DNA from: Krasilnikoviella flava
GTDB lineage: Bacteria; Actinomycetota; Actinomycetes; Actinomycetales; Cellulomonadaceae
Assembly (NCBI RefSeq): GCF_900167525.1
Contig: NZ_FUZQ01000001.1
Coordinates: forward strand, 989,942 to 1,053,941
Direction: 5' to 3'
DNA: 64,000 nucleotides
Numbering within the stretch: position 1 is the first letter of the stretch; every line of letters begins with the position of its first letter. Below the pieces are notes generated by a model. The model was given only the letters and a program-made list of their open reading frames with translations, was not told the DNA's origin and ran no database searches. The position numbers and the translations under genes are program-made. This document shows positions 34,628 to 43,818 of the stretch, one piece after another.

Positions 34628-37600
34628 TCAGGCCGGCGTGGTGGCGGCGACGTGCTGGTCGTCGAGGGTGTCGAGGTCGGCGAGCTGGGCCCGCAGGGCG
34701 CGGACTCGGTCGTCGTGGTCCTGCTGCGCGTCGTGGGTGAACAGCAGCATCGTGGGCAGCGACGTCGCGAAGTAGTCGACGGCCGCACGCCGGCCGGCCT
34801 CCGCCTCGACGTGCCGGGCGAGCCCGTCGCGCAGCAGCTGCGCCTCGTCGTCGCGGCCCAGCCGGCGCAGGGCGAGGACCGAGGCCGCGGTCCGCTCCGA
34901 GAACTCCTGGACGGCCATGCCCTCGAAGTCGCCCTGCTGCGCGGCGGCGGTGCGCCACGCGGCGCGGGCCTCCTCGGCCAGATCCTCGTCGGTACCGGCC
35001 TCGTCGGCGCGGGCCGCGAGCGCGTCGCCGAGCAGCAGGTGCAGGTCGGCGGTGTTGGCGAGCGGGTGCCGGGCCTCCCCGAGGGACTCGGGCGGGTCGA
35101 GCGCCGCCGTGGCGTGCGCGAGGGCGGCCGCGGCGTCGCCGTCGTCCAGGGCGCGCCGGCCGAGAGCGAGGTGCGCGGCGTCCCAGGCCGCGAGCACGCG
35201 GCCCTCGCCCCCCTCCCACGGTTGGAAGGACCGGCCCGCCAGGACGTCGAGCGCCTCGGTGGCGTGCCCGGTGGCCGTGCGGAGCTCGGCGAGCTGGACG
35301 GACAGGTCGTCGCGGGCCGCGACGAGGTCCGGCCGCTCGAGCAGCGTCGCGAGACGCCGCTCGGGGACGGCACCGCGCCGCGCCTCCAGCTGGTCGGCCT
35401 CGTACAGCAGGCGCGCGTCGTCCGGCGCGACGGCCCGCGCCCGGGCGTACCAGCCGGCCGCCGCGTCCGCGTCGCCCCGCACGTTGTGGGCCGCGACGCC
35501 CAGGTTCCGCAGCACCACGGGGTCGGTCCCGTCGCCCGACGCCGCGACCTCCCAGGCCGCGATCGCCTCCTCCTGCCGCCCCGCCGCGTACAGGCGGTGG
35601 CCCGCCAGGCCCGCCACGAGCGAGTCCTGCGGCCAGGCCCTGCGCAGGCGGGACAGCGCGTCGTCGTCGGTGCCTGCCGGGAACGCCCGGTCCCGCGGGG
35701 CGCGTCGGGCCCGGGCGAGCGCGTCGGCCGCGGCCGCCCGGTCCCCGCGGGCCAGCTCCAGGTCCGCGCGGTGCAGCAGGGCGAGGACCCGCACGTCCCG
35801 CTGCCCGCGCGGCGACGGGCGCGTCGCGACGTCCTCGAGCAGCTCGACCGCCGCCGTCGTCTCCCCCGCCGACGCGTGCTCCAGCGCGACGTCGAGCGCG
35901 ACGGCCGGGTCCGTCGTCGGACCGGCCCCGGTGCCGGCGTCCAGCCGCACCGCGAGGTCGCGCGCCCACGCGTCGAGCGGGTCGACGGCGAGCGTCCCGC
36001 GCACCAGGTCGCGGGCCCCGTCCACGTCCCCTGCCCGCTGCGCGGCGACGGCGGCGAGGTTGCGCCCCTGGACGTGCTCGGGGCTGCGGCGCAGCAGCGC
36101 GTCGAGCTGTTCCGCGGCGTCGGCGACGCGACCGTCCGCAAGGTCGAGCCGCGCCGTCGCGACGGCCGCCGCGTCCCGCCACGCCTGGTCCCACGACGCC
36201 GTGCCCAGCGCCTCACGCGCCTCGGTCGTCCGTCCCTGCCGGGCGAGGACGACCCCCAGCCGGTAGTGCGTCTCGCCGTCGCGGGGGTTGGGGTTGCGCA
36301 CCGTGAGGCGCGCGGTCGCGGTGCGCAGCAGGCGCTCGGCGTCCTCGAGGCGGCCCTGGCGCGCGCGGCGGGCGGCGAGCGCCGTGGCGCAGCGCGCGTC
36401 TCCCGGGTCCCGGCGCAGCGCCTCGGCCCAGTACGGCTCGGGCGACCGCGTCGCGTGCCGGTACTGGTCCAGGTGCAGTCCGGTCACGTACAGCTCGTCC
36501 ACGGAACCGAGGTCGGCCGGGGCGGGTGGCTCGGTGGCCGGCTCCGGCAGCGGGGCGTCGGCGTCCTTCCCGGGCCGGGGCCGCCAGGTGACGAGCGCCG
36601 TTCCGTCGTGCTCCACGACGATCTCGTACGCGGTGGCGTCGATGCCGGCCGGGCCGGTCAGATCCCGCACCAGCGGGGACCCCGGCGCGACGTCGACCCG
36701 CTCGTCCAGCAGGACGGCGTCGCCGGCGCGCAGCACGACCCGCGCCCCCGGCCGCGGGGACGTCGCGGCGACACCGACACGCACCGTGGCGGGTCCGCCG
36801 CCCGGCCCGGGCTCGACGTCGAGCCGCACGGCCGCGTCGCGCGTCGCCTGGTGCACCGGGCCGACGTCCTGGATCGGGTACCAGTACTGCGAGAAGGCCG
36901 TCGTCTCCCCGGGGCGCAGGAACGAGAAGTCGGGCTGGTTGTCGGTGAAGACACCCGCCATGAGCTCCACGTACGGGCCGTTCGTGTCGGTGAGGTGCCG
37001 GTCCCACGCCCAGCCGAACGGCGCGTTGCCCCACGTCCACATCTTCTTTCCCGGCGAGATGCGGTGGTCCGCCCAGTGCACGAAGCCGGCGCGGGCGGCG
37101 TGGTCGTACCCGCCGAAGAAGTCGTCCTGCGAGCCGAGGCACATGTACGACGTCGGCACGGGGATGTTCCGGTAGCGGTCCAGGCGGTCCCCGTCCGGGC
37201 GTTCCGCGGTGCGCTGCGCCGGGTAGTCGACGCCGTAGTAGCGGCCCGACGCCGCGGGGAACGTCGTGACGGCCCGCTTGGCGTGGTCGGCGACGACCGT
37301 GACGTCGGTGGGGAAGAAGGCCTGGTAGTCGTCGTGCACCGCCGCGGCGACGTTGGCCCACCACAGGAACGTCTGCACGTCGTCGGTCCGGTTGACGAGG
37401 CGGACCCGCAGCTCGACGAGCGCGCTGTCCGGGCGCAGCCGCACGCCGTGCAGGCCCTGCATCCGCGCGAACGGGTCGTGGTCGGAGCACCAGACGGTGA
37501 CCGCGCCGTCGGGCTCGACCTCGATCCACGACTCGGTCGGCAGGAAGGTGCCCGGCCGGTGGTGCTGCGGCCAGTTGAGCTCGACGCCGCCGGAGACCCA

Positions 37601-37981
37601 CGGTCCGAGCAGCCCGACCAGCGCCGGCTTGATGACGTCGTTGCGGTAGAAGAAGTCGTACCCCCGCGTGCGGTCGACGCCCACGTGGATGCGCCCGCCC
37701 AGCTCGGGCAGGACCATGAGGCGGACGTACGCGTTCTCCAGGTGGACGGCGTCCCAGAGGCGCGGCCGCTTCACCTGCTCGACCCGGTCGACGAACGGCA
37801 TCGGGTACACCCCGCCGGACGATCCCTGGTAGACGCGCTGGTCCAGGTAGGCCGGGTACCGGTCCGGCTCGCCGATGTCGTAGGTGTCGATGGACACCGG
37901 CTCCCGCCAGCCGCGCACGGCACGGTCGGCGAGGCTGTCCGGGACGGGCGGCAGGACGATCCGCGACTCTTCTCCTGGCAT
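34628..37981 (-). CDS. DUF5107 protein with C-terminal TPR region
   Basis: The product is 1117 aa. The N-terminal DUF5107 domain (about 30-330) has VRLMVLPELGGRIHVGVDRT, SGGVELNWPQHHRPGTFLPT, VELRVRLVNRTDDVQTFLWW and SPGKKMWTWGN, a beta-sandwich resembling aldose-epimerase or GH-type supersandwich folds. From about 470 the protein is built of helical TPR-like repeats (YWAEALRRDPGDARCATALA, ETHYRLGVVLARQGRTTEAR). There is no signal peptide. It is the first gene of the operon with GH35, the transporter and the cellulase-like enzyme. A catalytic role on the imported glycan is plausible, but the function is not established from the sequence. Confidence 0.8.
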   Translation of the reverse strand: MPGEESRIVLPPVPDSLADRAVRGWREPVSIDTYDIGEPDRYPAYLDQRVYQGSSGGVYPMPFVDRVEQVKRPRLWDAVHLENAYVRLMVLPELGGRIHVGVDRTRGYDFFYRNDVIKPALVGLLGPWVSGGVELNWPQHHRPGTFLPTESWIEVEPDGAVTVWCSDHDPFARMQGLHGVRLRPDSALVELRVRLVNRTDDVQTFLWWANVAAAVHDDYQAFFPTDVTVVADHAKRAVTTFPAASGRYYGVDYPAQRTAERPDGDRLDRYRNIPVPTSYMCLGSQDDFFGGYDHAARAGFVHWADHRISPGKKMWTWGNAPFGWAWDRHLTDTNGPYVELMAGVFTDNQPDFSFLRPGETTAFSQYWYPIQDVGPVHQATRDAAVRLDVEPGPGGGPATVRVGVAATSPRPGARVVLRAGDAVLLDERVDVAPGSPLVRDLTGPAGIDATAYEIVVEHDGTALVTWRPRPGKDADAPLPEPATEPPAPADLGSVDELYVTGLHLDQYRHATRSPEPYWAEALRRDPGDARCATALAARRARQGRLEDAERLLRTATARLTVRNPNPRDGETHYRLGVVLARQGRTTEAREALGTASWDQAWRDAAAVATARLDLADGRVADAAEQLDALLRRSPEHVQGRNLAAVAAQRAGDVDGARDLVRGTLAVDPLDAWARDLAVRLDAGTGAGPTTDPAVALDVALEHASAGETTAAVELLEDVATRPSPRGQRDVRVLALLHRADLELARGDRAAAADALARARRAPRDRAFPAGTDDDALSRLRRAWPQDSLVAGLAGHRLYAAGRQEEAIAAWEVAASGDGTDPVVLRNLGVAAHNVRGDADAAAGWYARARAVAPDDARLLYEADQLEARRGAVPERRLATLLERPDLVAARDDLSVQLAELRTATGHATEALDVLAGRSFQPWEGGEGRVLAAWDAAHLALGRRALDDGDAAAALAHATAALDPPESLGEARHPLANTADLHLLLGDALAARADEAGTDEDLAEEARAAWRTAAAQQGDFEGMAVQEFSERTAASVLALRRLGRDDEAQLLRDGLARHVEAEAGRRAAVDYFATSLPTMLLFTHDAQQDHDDRVRALRAQLADLDTLDDQHVAATTPA

Positions 37982-38015
37982 GGGACGAACCTAGGCGGCT
38001 TGACGACGCCGGACG

Positions 38016-38927
38016 ATGGGCGATTCCCTGGGCCGCATGGACGAAACGACGGTCGAGGCAGGTGGTGCGCTCCGGGAGGGCTTCGCCGGTCAGCGCATGG
38101 TCGTGGTCCCGCGCCCGACGGTCCGCGCGGCCCTGACGCGGCCGGTGACGGGCCGCCTCGTGGTGACGGACGCGGGCTTCTTCCCGCACGCCGCACGGCA
38201 CGGACGGTGGCGGCCGGACGGCGCCCGGGAGCACGTCCTGCTGGTCTGCACCGACGGGTCCGGCTGGTGCCGCACCCCGGACGGACGGTTCGACGTCCGC
38301 CCGGGCGACGTGGTGCTGGTGCCCGCGGCCACGCCGCACGAGTACGCCGCCCACGAGCGCGCCCCCTGGACCCTCTGGTGGCTGCACGTGGCCGGCCGGG
38401 ACGCCGACGAGCTCGCCGGCGCCGCCCGGGACGCCGCCGGCGGCCCCGTCTCGCACCTGCGCGACCCGGCGGCCGTCGCCAGCCTCGTCTCCCAGGTCAT
38501 CGACGCCCTCGACGACGGCACGGCGGGCGGCCTCGTCCGGGCCGCCGGGGCGGCGTGGCACGCCCTCGCCGACGTGGTCGCGACGGGGCGACGCTCCCCC
38601 GGCCCCGCGCCGGACCCCGTGGAGCGCGCCGTCGAGCACCTGCGTGCCACGACCCCGCGCCGCACCTCCGTCACCGCCCTCGCGGCGATGGTCGGCCTCA
38701 GCACCTCACAGCTCGGCGCGCTGTTCCGGGCGCAGGTCGGTACGTCGCCGCTGCAGTACCAGACCGGGCTGCGCCTGGCCCGGGCCCGCGAGCTCCTCGA
38801 CGCCACGGACCTGCCCGTCGCGGCCGTCGCGCAGGCGTGCGGCTACGACGACCCGCTGTACTTCTCCCGCCGGTTCGCCCGTACGCACGGCACGTCGCCC
38901 ACCGCGTACCGGTCGAGGGGGGCCTGA
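38016..38927 (+). CDS. AraC-family regulator with N-terminal cupin sensor
   Basis: The product is 303 aa. The cupin-like sensing domain contains WCRTPDGRFDVRPGDVVLVP and ATPHEYAAHERAPWTLWWLH. The C-terminal double HTH (about 200-300) reads RTSVTALAAMVGLSTSQLGA, LFRAQVGTSPLQYQTGLRLA and AAVAQACGYDDPLYFSRRFA, with the family RTHGTSPTAYR ending. ATGs at 38016 and 38037 are both possible; neither has a clear ribosome site. It is divergent from the DUF5107 operon with only 34 bp (or 55 bp) between start codons, so the promoters overlap. It is probably the sugar-responsive activator of that operon. Confidence 0.88.
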   Translation: MGDSLGRMDETTVEAGGALREGFAGQRMVVVPRPTVRAALTRPVTGRLVVTDAGFFPHAARHGRWRPDGAREHVLLVCTDGSGWCRTPDGRFDVRPGDVVLVPAATPHEYAAHERAPWTLWWLHVAGRDADELAGAARDAAGGPVSHLRDPAAVASLVSQVIDALDDGTAGGLVRAAGAAWHALADVVATGRRSPGPAPDPVERAVEHLRATTPRRTSVTALAAMVGLSTSQLGALFRAQVGTSPLQYQTGLRLARARELLDATDLPVAAVAQACGYDDPLYFSRRFARTHGTSPTAYRSRGA

Positions 38928-38934
38928 CCGCCGC

Positions 38935-39426
38935 TCAGCCGCCCGCGCGCGCGAGCAGGAACAGCCGCACCACGCGGCCCGACTCCCGCTCGTAGGTGCG
39001 ATACCCCGGCCACTGCGCCTCGATGCGCGCCCACAGCGCGTCCCGTTCGGCGGCACCGGTGACGAGCGTGGCGCGGACGTCGAACCGCCGGCCGCGGATG
39101 CTCACCGCCGCGTCCGGGTGGGCGAGCAGGTTGTACGTCCACGCCGGGTGCCGCTCGCGCGCGAAGGACGTGCCCGCCACGACCAGCCGCCACCCACCGA
39201 CGGGCGTGTACATGAGGGACGTGTCGCGAGGCTGCCCCGACCGGGCCCCGGTGCTGTGCAGCACCAGCGACGGCACCAGCACCGCGCTGAGCTGGAACCG
39301 CCCGCGCGTCGCCCACGCCAGCGCGCGCTCCACGGGCGGCAGCACCACCGGCGCCACCGCCCGGAACGCGCGCGTGCGCGTCACGGGGGCGACGACGGAC
39401 CGGACGACGTGCAGCACACGGGCCAT
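38935..39426 (-). CDS. Deazaflavin (F420)-dependent nitroreductase-family protein
   Basis: The product is 163 aa of the DDN/split-barrel type. VLHSTGARSGQPRDTSLMYT is the family's signature (TTGRKSGxxR-like). It is followed by WRLVVAGTSFARERHPAWTY and NLLAHPDAAVSIRGRRFDVR, then the conserved acidic/aromatic RDALWARIEAQWPGYRTYER. Members use F420H2 or flavins to reduce quinones and nitro compounds. The ATG at 39426 follows AGGATGGGGCA. It is unlinked in function to the flanking sugar operons. Confidence 0.85.
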   Translation of the reverse strand: MARVLHVVRSVVAPVTRTRAFRAVAPVVLPPVERALAWATRGRFQLSAVLVPSLVLHSTGARSGQPRDTSLMYTPVGGWRLVVAGTSFARERHPAWTYNLLAHPDAAVSIRGRRFDVRATLVTGAAERDALWARIEAQWPGYRTYERESGRVVRLFLLARAGG

Positions 39427-39470
39427 TGCCCCATCCTGACCGGGACACCTCCGCACCGCGGCGCGACCCG

Positions 39471-41927
39471 CTAGACGACGGTCGACGTCACCACCCGCGG
39501 GTCGGCGACGGTGACCTCGTAGGTGTCGCCGGTGACGACGAGCGTCGCGCGCGGCGTCGCCGTGCCCGGCAGGTCGCGCTTCTCCGAGCGCCTGGCGCTG
39601 GTGATGGCGCCACCGGTGGTGTGCTGCACGTCCTCGGCGTCGGTGTCGGGGGTGGCGGCCACGTGCGACCCGACCCACACCTCGACGTCGCCCGGCTCGA
39701 CGACGCGCACCAGGCGGCGGTCGGCGAACGCGAGTCGCGTGGTGGGCACGGAGAACGTCACGACGGCCGACTCCCCCGGCTCCAGGGCGACCCGCCGGTA
39801 GGCCAGCAGCTGCGCCACCGGCCGGGTGACGGACCCGAGCACGTCGCGCCCGTAGAGCTGCACGACGTCGGCCCCGGCGACGGCCCCCGTGTTGGTGACG
39901 CGCACCGACGCCGCGAACGTGCCGTCGGCCGCGACCTCCGTGTCGACGGCCAGGTCGGTGTACGCGAACGTGGTGTACGACAGGCCGAAGCCGAACGGCC
40001 GCAGCGGCGTCGAGTCCGTGGAGGTGACGTCCGACGGCCCGCCCAGCACGGGGTGCAGGTACGAGTAGGGCTGCGCCCCCGCCGACCGCGGCAGCGACAC
40101 GGGAAGGCGGCCCGACGGGTTCACCGCGCCGGCGATCGCCTCCGCGAGGGCCGTGCCGCCCTCCTCGCCGGGGAAGAACGCCTGCAGCACCGCGCCGGGA
40201 CGGCGGTCGCCGTCGAGCGCCCAGTCGATCGCGTAGGGCCTCCCGCTGAGCACCACCATGACGACGGGCGTGCCGGTGGCCAGCACGGCCTCCACGAGCC
40301 CGCGCTGCACGCCCGGAAGCTCCAACGACTCCGCGTCGTTGCCCTCGCCCACGGTGCCGCGGCCGAACAGGCCCGCGTGGTCACCCACGACGACGACCGC
40401 CACGTCGGCGGACGAGGCCGCGGCGACCGCCTCCGCGAAGCCGGAGGTGTCCTCGCCCTCGACGTCGCAGCCCGCGGCGTGCACCAGCTCGGGCTGCGGC
40501 AGCCCGGCGGAGCGGAACGCGCCGCCGAGCGACTCGAACACGGTGGGGATGTGGAAGCCCTTGGACACCTCGGGGTGGTGCGCCAGCACGTGGTTGGCGA
40601 ACGAGTAGCAGCCCATGAGGGCGTCGCTGCGGTGCGCGTTGGGCCCGACGACGGCGACGCGCGCCGGGGCGGCGGTCCACCGGGCCAGCGGCAGCAGGTC
40701 GTCGTTGCTGAGCAGGACGAGGGACTCCTCGGCGAGGCGGCGGGCCACGTCGCGGTGCGCGGGCGAGTCGAGGTCGACGACCGCGGGCGGCTCGCCGGCG
40801 AAGGCGCCGTCGTCGAGCAGCCCCAGCTCCTCCTTCTGCGCCAGGGCACGCAGCACGGCGCGGTCCACGTACCGCTCGTCCACCGTGCCCGCGCGGACCA
40901 GCTCCGCGAGCGGCTCGAGGAACGCGTTGCCCGACGGCAGCTCGACGTCGAGCCCGGCCTCGAGCGCCTGCGCCGCGGCCTGGCCGCGGTCCGCGGCGAC
41001 CCGGTGCATCACCTCGAGGAACGCGACGCCGAAGTAGTCCGCGACCACCGTGCCGTCGAAGCCCCACCGGTCGCGCAGGATCCCGGTGAGGTACTCCGCG
41101 CTGGCGTGCATGGGCACGCCGTCCACGTCGACGTACGACGCCATGACGGAGCGGACGCCGCCGTCGCGCACCGCCATCTCGAACGGCGGGAGGAAGACGT
41201 CGGCCATCTCGCGCGGGCCGGCCGCCACCGGCGCGTGGTTGCGCCCGGCGCGCGACGCCGAGTAGCCGACGAAGTGCTTGAGCGTGGCGTGCACGCCGGC
41301 GTCCTGCAGCCCCCGCACGTACGCGGTGCCGACCGTGCCGACGAGGTACGGGTCCTCGCCGATGCACTCGTCGACGCGGCCCCAGCGCGGGTCGCGCACG
41401 ACGTCGAGCACCGGGGCGAGCCCCTGGTGGATGCCGAGCTCGCGCATCGAGCCGCCGATCACGCGGCCCATCTCGGCCACGAGGTCGGGGTCGAACGACG
41501 CCCCCCAGGCGAGCGGCGTCGGGAACGTCGCGGCCTTCCACGCGGACAGCCCGGTGAGGCACTCCTCGTGCACGAGGGCGGGGATGCCGAGCCGCGTCTC
41601 GCGACGCAGCCGCTGCTGCTCCGTCCACAGCCAGGCGGCCCGCTCGGCGGGGTCCACCGGCCGGGTGCCGTACACGCGGGTGTAGTGGCCGATGCCGTGC
41701 CGCGTGACCTCCTCGAGCCGGCCCTCGTCGCCGGCGGCCATCTCGCCCTGCATCGGCGCCACCACCTCGCCGCCCTGGTCGAGCCAGTAGCCGACCAGCT
41801 GCGCGAGCTTCTCGTCGAGCGTCATCCGGGCGTGCAGCGCGCGGACGCGCTCGGACACCACCGGCATGGCCGGGATCGCGGGCTGCACCGGGGACGTCGC
41901 AGGGGGTGTCGCGGGGGCGTGGGTCAC
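39471..41927 (-). CDS. GH3-family beta-glucosidase/beta-xylosidase
   Basis: The product is 818 aa. The N-terminal barrel has TFPTPLAWGASFDPDLVAEM, LAPVLDVVRDPRWGRVDECI, VHATLKHFVGYSASRAGRNH and GFDGTVVADYFGV with nucleophile Asp297. The alpha/beta sandwich starts LAEESLVLLSNDDLLPLAR. The C-terminal fibronectin-III-like domain has LRPFGFGLSYTTFAYTDLAV. There is no signal peptide, so it acts on imported oligosaccharides in the cytoplasm. I choose the GTG at 41927 because GAAGGAG stands 5 bp upstream. An ATG at 41945 that overlaps the permease stop is the alternative and would add six residues. It is the last gene of the LacI-controlled operon. Confidence 0.92.
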   Translation of the reverse strand: MTHAPATPPATSPVQPAIPAMPVVSERVRALHARMTLDEKLAQLVGYWLDQGGEVVAPMQGEMAAGDEGRLEEVTRHGIGHYTRVYGTRPVDPAERAAWLWTEQQRLRRETRLGIPALVHEECLTGLSAWKAATFPTPLAWGASFDPDLVAEMGRVIGGSMRELGIHQGLAPVLDVVRDPRWGRVDECIGEDPYLVGTVGTAYVRGLQDAGVHATLKHFVGYSASRAGRNHAPVAAGPREMADVFLPPFEMAVRDGGVRSVMASYVDVDGVPMHASAEYLTGILRDRWGFDGTVVADYFGVAFLEVMHRVAADRGQAAAQALEAGLDVELPSGNAFLEPLAELVRAGTVDERYVDRAVLRALAQKEELGLLDDGAFAGEPPAVVDLDSPAHRDVARRLAEESLVLLSNDDLLPLARWTAAPARVAVVGPNAHRSDALMGCYSFANHVLAHHPEVSKGFHIPTVFESLGGAFRSAGLPQPELVHAAGCDVEGEDTSGFAEAVAAASSADVAVVVVGDHAGLFGRGTVGEGNDAESLELPGVQRGLVEAVLATGTPVVMVVLSGRPYAIDWALDGDRRPGAVLQAFFPGEEGGTALAEAIAGAVNPSGRLPVSLPRSAGAQPYSYLHPVLGGPSDVTSTDSTPLRPFGFGLSYTTFAYTDLAVDTEVAADGTFAASVRVTNTGAVAGADVVQLYGRDVLGSVTRPVAQLLAYRRVALEPGESAVVTFSVPTTRLAFADRRLVRVVEPGDVEVWVGSHVAATPDTDAEDVQHTTGGAITSARRSEKRDLPGTATPRATLVVTGDTYEVTVADPRVVTSTVV

Positions 41928-41941
41928 GGATTCTCCTTCGG

Positions 41942-42850
41942 TCATCCCTTCACGGCTCCCTGCAGGCCGTTCACGATGCGCTTCTGCATCGCGAGGAAGA
42001 ACACCAGCGCAGGGATCATCGCCAGCGTCGTGAAGGCGAACACGCCCGCGGTGTCGGCCGAGTGCTCCGAGGAGAAGTCGGCGACGCCGAGGGGCAGCGT
42101 CCGCATGTCGCCCTGCAGCAGCAGCAGCGGCAGGAGGTAGGCGTTCCAGGAGCCGACGAACGCGAGCACGCCGACCGTCACCATCCCGGGCCCCGACAGG
42201 GGCAGCAGGATCCGCCAGAAGAACCCGATGCGGCTGGTGCCGTCGAGCTGCGCCGCCTCCTCGAGCTCGGTGGGCAGCGCCATGAGGAACGGCCGCAGGA
42301 TGACGACCGTCATCGGCAGCGCGAACGCCGCCTGCGGCAGCGCCACGCCCCACCAGGTGTTGCCCATCTGATAGTTCTGCGTGATCAGGATGAACAGCGG
42401 GATGATCGCCACCGTGGCGGGGAAGAGCAACCCGATCACGAACACCATGAACAGCGCCTCGCGCCCCCTGAAGCGGTATCGCGCGAGGGGGTAGGCGGCC
42501 ATGATCCCGAACACCACGACGACGGCGGTCGTGACGACGGCGATGATCGTGGAGTTGAGGAAGTAGCCCCAGAACGGCGAGTCCGCCGCGAGCACGCCCG
42601 CGTAGTTGGACCACACCCAGGGGCTCGGCAGCCCGGACGGGTCCTCGGCGAGCTGGGCGTTGGTGCGGAACCCGCCGAGCACGCCGTACATCACGGGCCC
42701 GAGGGTCACCGCGACCACGACGAGGGCGATCGCGTAGACCAGGGGGCTCCCGCCCGAGAACGTCCTCTTCCGCGCCGGCCGCTGGTCGGGCCTGTCGGAA
42801 GCCTGGTCTCGACGAGCTCGACCGGCGGCCGTGTCCATGTCGGCGCTCAT
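41942..42850 (-). CDS. Carbohydrate ABC transporter permease (MalG type), second operon
   Basis: The product is 302 aa, six helices. A 30-residue polar N-terminus (ARRDQASDRPDQRPARKRTF) precedes the first helix and includes the coding of a dispersed 19-bp element at 42805-42823. The EAA loop is ELEEAAQLDGTSRIGFFWRI with LLPLSGPG. The C-terminus ends GLQGAVKG as usual for CUT1. Both ends overlap neighbouring genes by 4 bp or abut them, so it is translationally coupled to the preceding permease. Confidence 0.93.
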   Translation of the reverse strand: MSADMDTAAGRARRDQASDRPDQRPARKRTFSGGSPLVYAIALVVVAVTLGPVMYGVLGGFRTNAQLAEDPSGLPSPWVWSNYAGVLAADSPFWGYFLNSTIIAVVTTAVVVVFGIMAAYPLARYRFRGREALFMVFVIGLLFPATVAIIPLFILITQNYQMGNTWWGVALPQAAFALPMTVVILRPFLMALPTELEEAAQLDGTSRIGFFWRILLPLSGPGMVTVGVLAFVGSWNAYLLPLLLLQGDMRTLPLGVADFSSEHSADTAGVFAFTTLAMIPALVFFLAMQKRIVNGLQGAVKG

Positions 42851-43818
42851 CGGCCGCCCTCCTTGCTGTCGCGGCTCAGGATGAACTTCTGGTACGCGAG
42901 CGCGAGCACCAGGGCGATGACGAACAGCACCACCGACGCCGCACCGGCGATCCCGAAGTTCTGCCGCTTGGTGCCCTCGTTGACGAGGAACGTGGCCATG
43001 GTCGTCGTGGCGTTCGCGGGGCCGCCGCCCGTGAGGATCCAGACCATGTCGAAGAGCTGGAGCGAGCCGATCATCGACAGGAAGCCCCAGGTGCGCATCG
43101 TCGGTCCCAGCAGCGGGATGGTGATGCGCCGCTGCACCTGCCACCAGGTGGCGCCGTCGAGCTGGGCCGCCTCGTACAGCTCGTCGGGCACGCCCTGCAG
43201 GCCGGCGAGGAACAGGATCACGGCCAGGCCGAGGTACTTCCAGGTGAGCACCACGAGCACGGTCCACAGCGCGTACTCGGGCGTGCCGAGGAAGCCCTGC
43301 TCCGGCCCGTGCAGCCCGACGCCGGCCAGCATCGTGTCGATCACGCCGTACTGCGGCTGCAGCAGCTGGAACCAGACGACGCCGGCGATGACCTCCGCCA
43401 GCACGTACGGCACGAAGATGATGGTGCGCAGCAGGCCCTGGCCCCACATCTTGCGGTTGAGCAGCAGGGCGATCGCGAGCCCGAGGGGCAGCTGCAGCAG
43501 GATCGACCCGGCCACGATGATCAGGTTGTGCACGACGGCGTCGGTGAAGACCTCGTTGGTCAGCACGGAGACGTAGTTGCGCAGGCCGACGAAGTCGACC
43601 ATCGGGCCGAAGCCCTTCCACCGGTACAGCGACATCTGCACGGCGGTCGCGATCGGGACGACGATGAACGCCACGAGGAGCGCGAGGGCCGGCGTCACGA
43701 ACAGGGCGATCTCCGCCCGCTGGCGCCACACCCCGGCCCGGCCGCGGCGCCCCTCCGGACGGCGGTCCGCCGACCGTGCCCGGGCACGGTCGGCGGACCG
43801 GACGACGGTGTCCGTCAC
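42847..43818 (-). CDS. Carbohydrate ABC transporter permease (MalF type), second operon
   Basis: The product is 323 aa, six helices. The first 20 codons contain a perfect 38-bp palindrome and encode a repetitive basic tail (SADRARARSADRR). The first helix is IALFVTPALALLVAFIVVPI. The EAA loop is ELYEAAQLDGATWWQVQRRI with TIPLLGPT. The CUT1 block WILTGGGPANATTTMATFLV follows. The GTG at 43818 overlaps the binding-protein stop (GTGA). The hairpin right after the start codon may lower permease expression relative to the binding protein. Confidence 0.93.
   Translation of the reverse strand: MTDTVVRSADRARARSADRRPEGRRGRAGVWRQRAEIALFVTPALALLVAFIVVPIATAVQMSLYRWKGFGPMVDFVGLRNYVSVLTNEVFTDAVVHNLIIVAGSILLQLPLGLAIALLLNRKMWGQGLLRTIIFVPYVLAEVIAGVVWFQLLQPQYGVIDTMLAGVGLHGPEQGFLGTPEYALWTVLVVLTWKYLGLAVILFLAGLQGVPDELYEAAQLDGATWWQVQRRITIPLLGPTMRTWGFLSMIGSLQLFDMVWILTGGGPANATTTMATFLVNEGTKRQNFGIAGAASVVLFVIALVLALAYQKFILSRDSKEGGR
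43763..43800. promoter_or_regulatory. Perfect 38-bp palindrome inside the permease gene start
   Basis: Two 19-bp arms (CGGTCCGCCGACCGTGCCC and its exact complement) meet without a spacer, beginning 18 nt after the permease GTG at 43818. As RNA it would form a very stable GC-rich hairpin just downstream of the binding-protein stop codon. Similar hairpins after binding-protein genes, such as malE-malF, protect the upstream mRNA or attenuate downstream genes. Here it lies within coding sequence and shapes the N-terminal peptide. Confidence 0.7.

Noticed and set aside
34409..38995. 1528-codon plus-strand ORF
   Set aside because: It is the antisense shadow of the DUF5107-TPR gene. Its translation is low-complexity Arg/Gly/Val with no domains, while the minus-strand frame shows clear conserved motifs.
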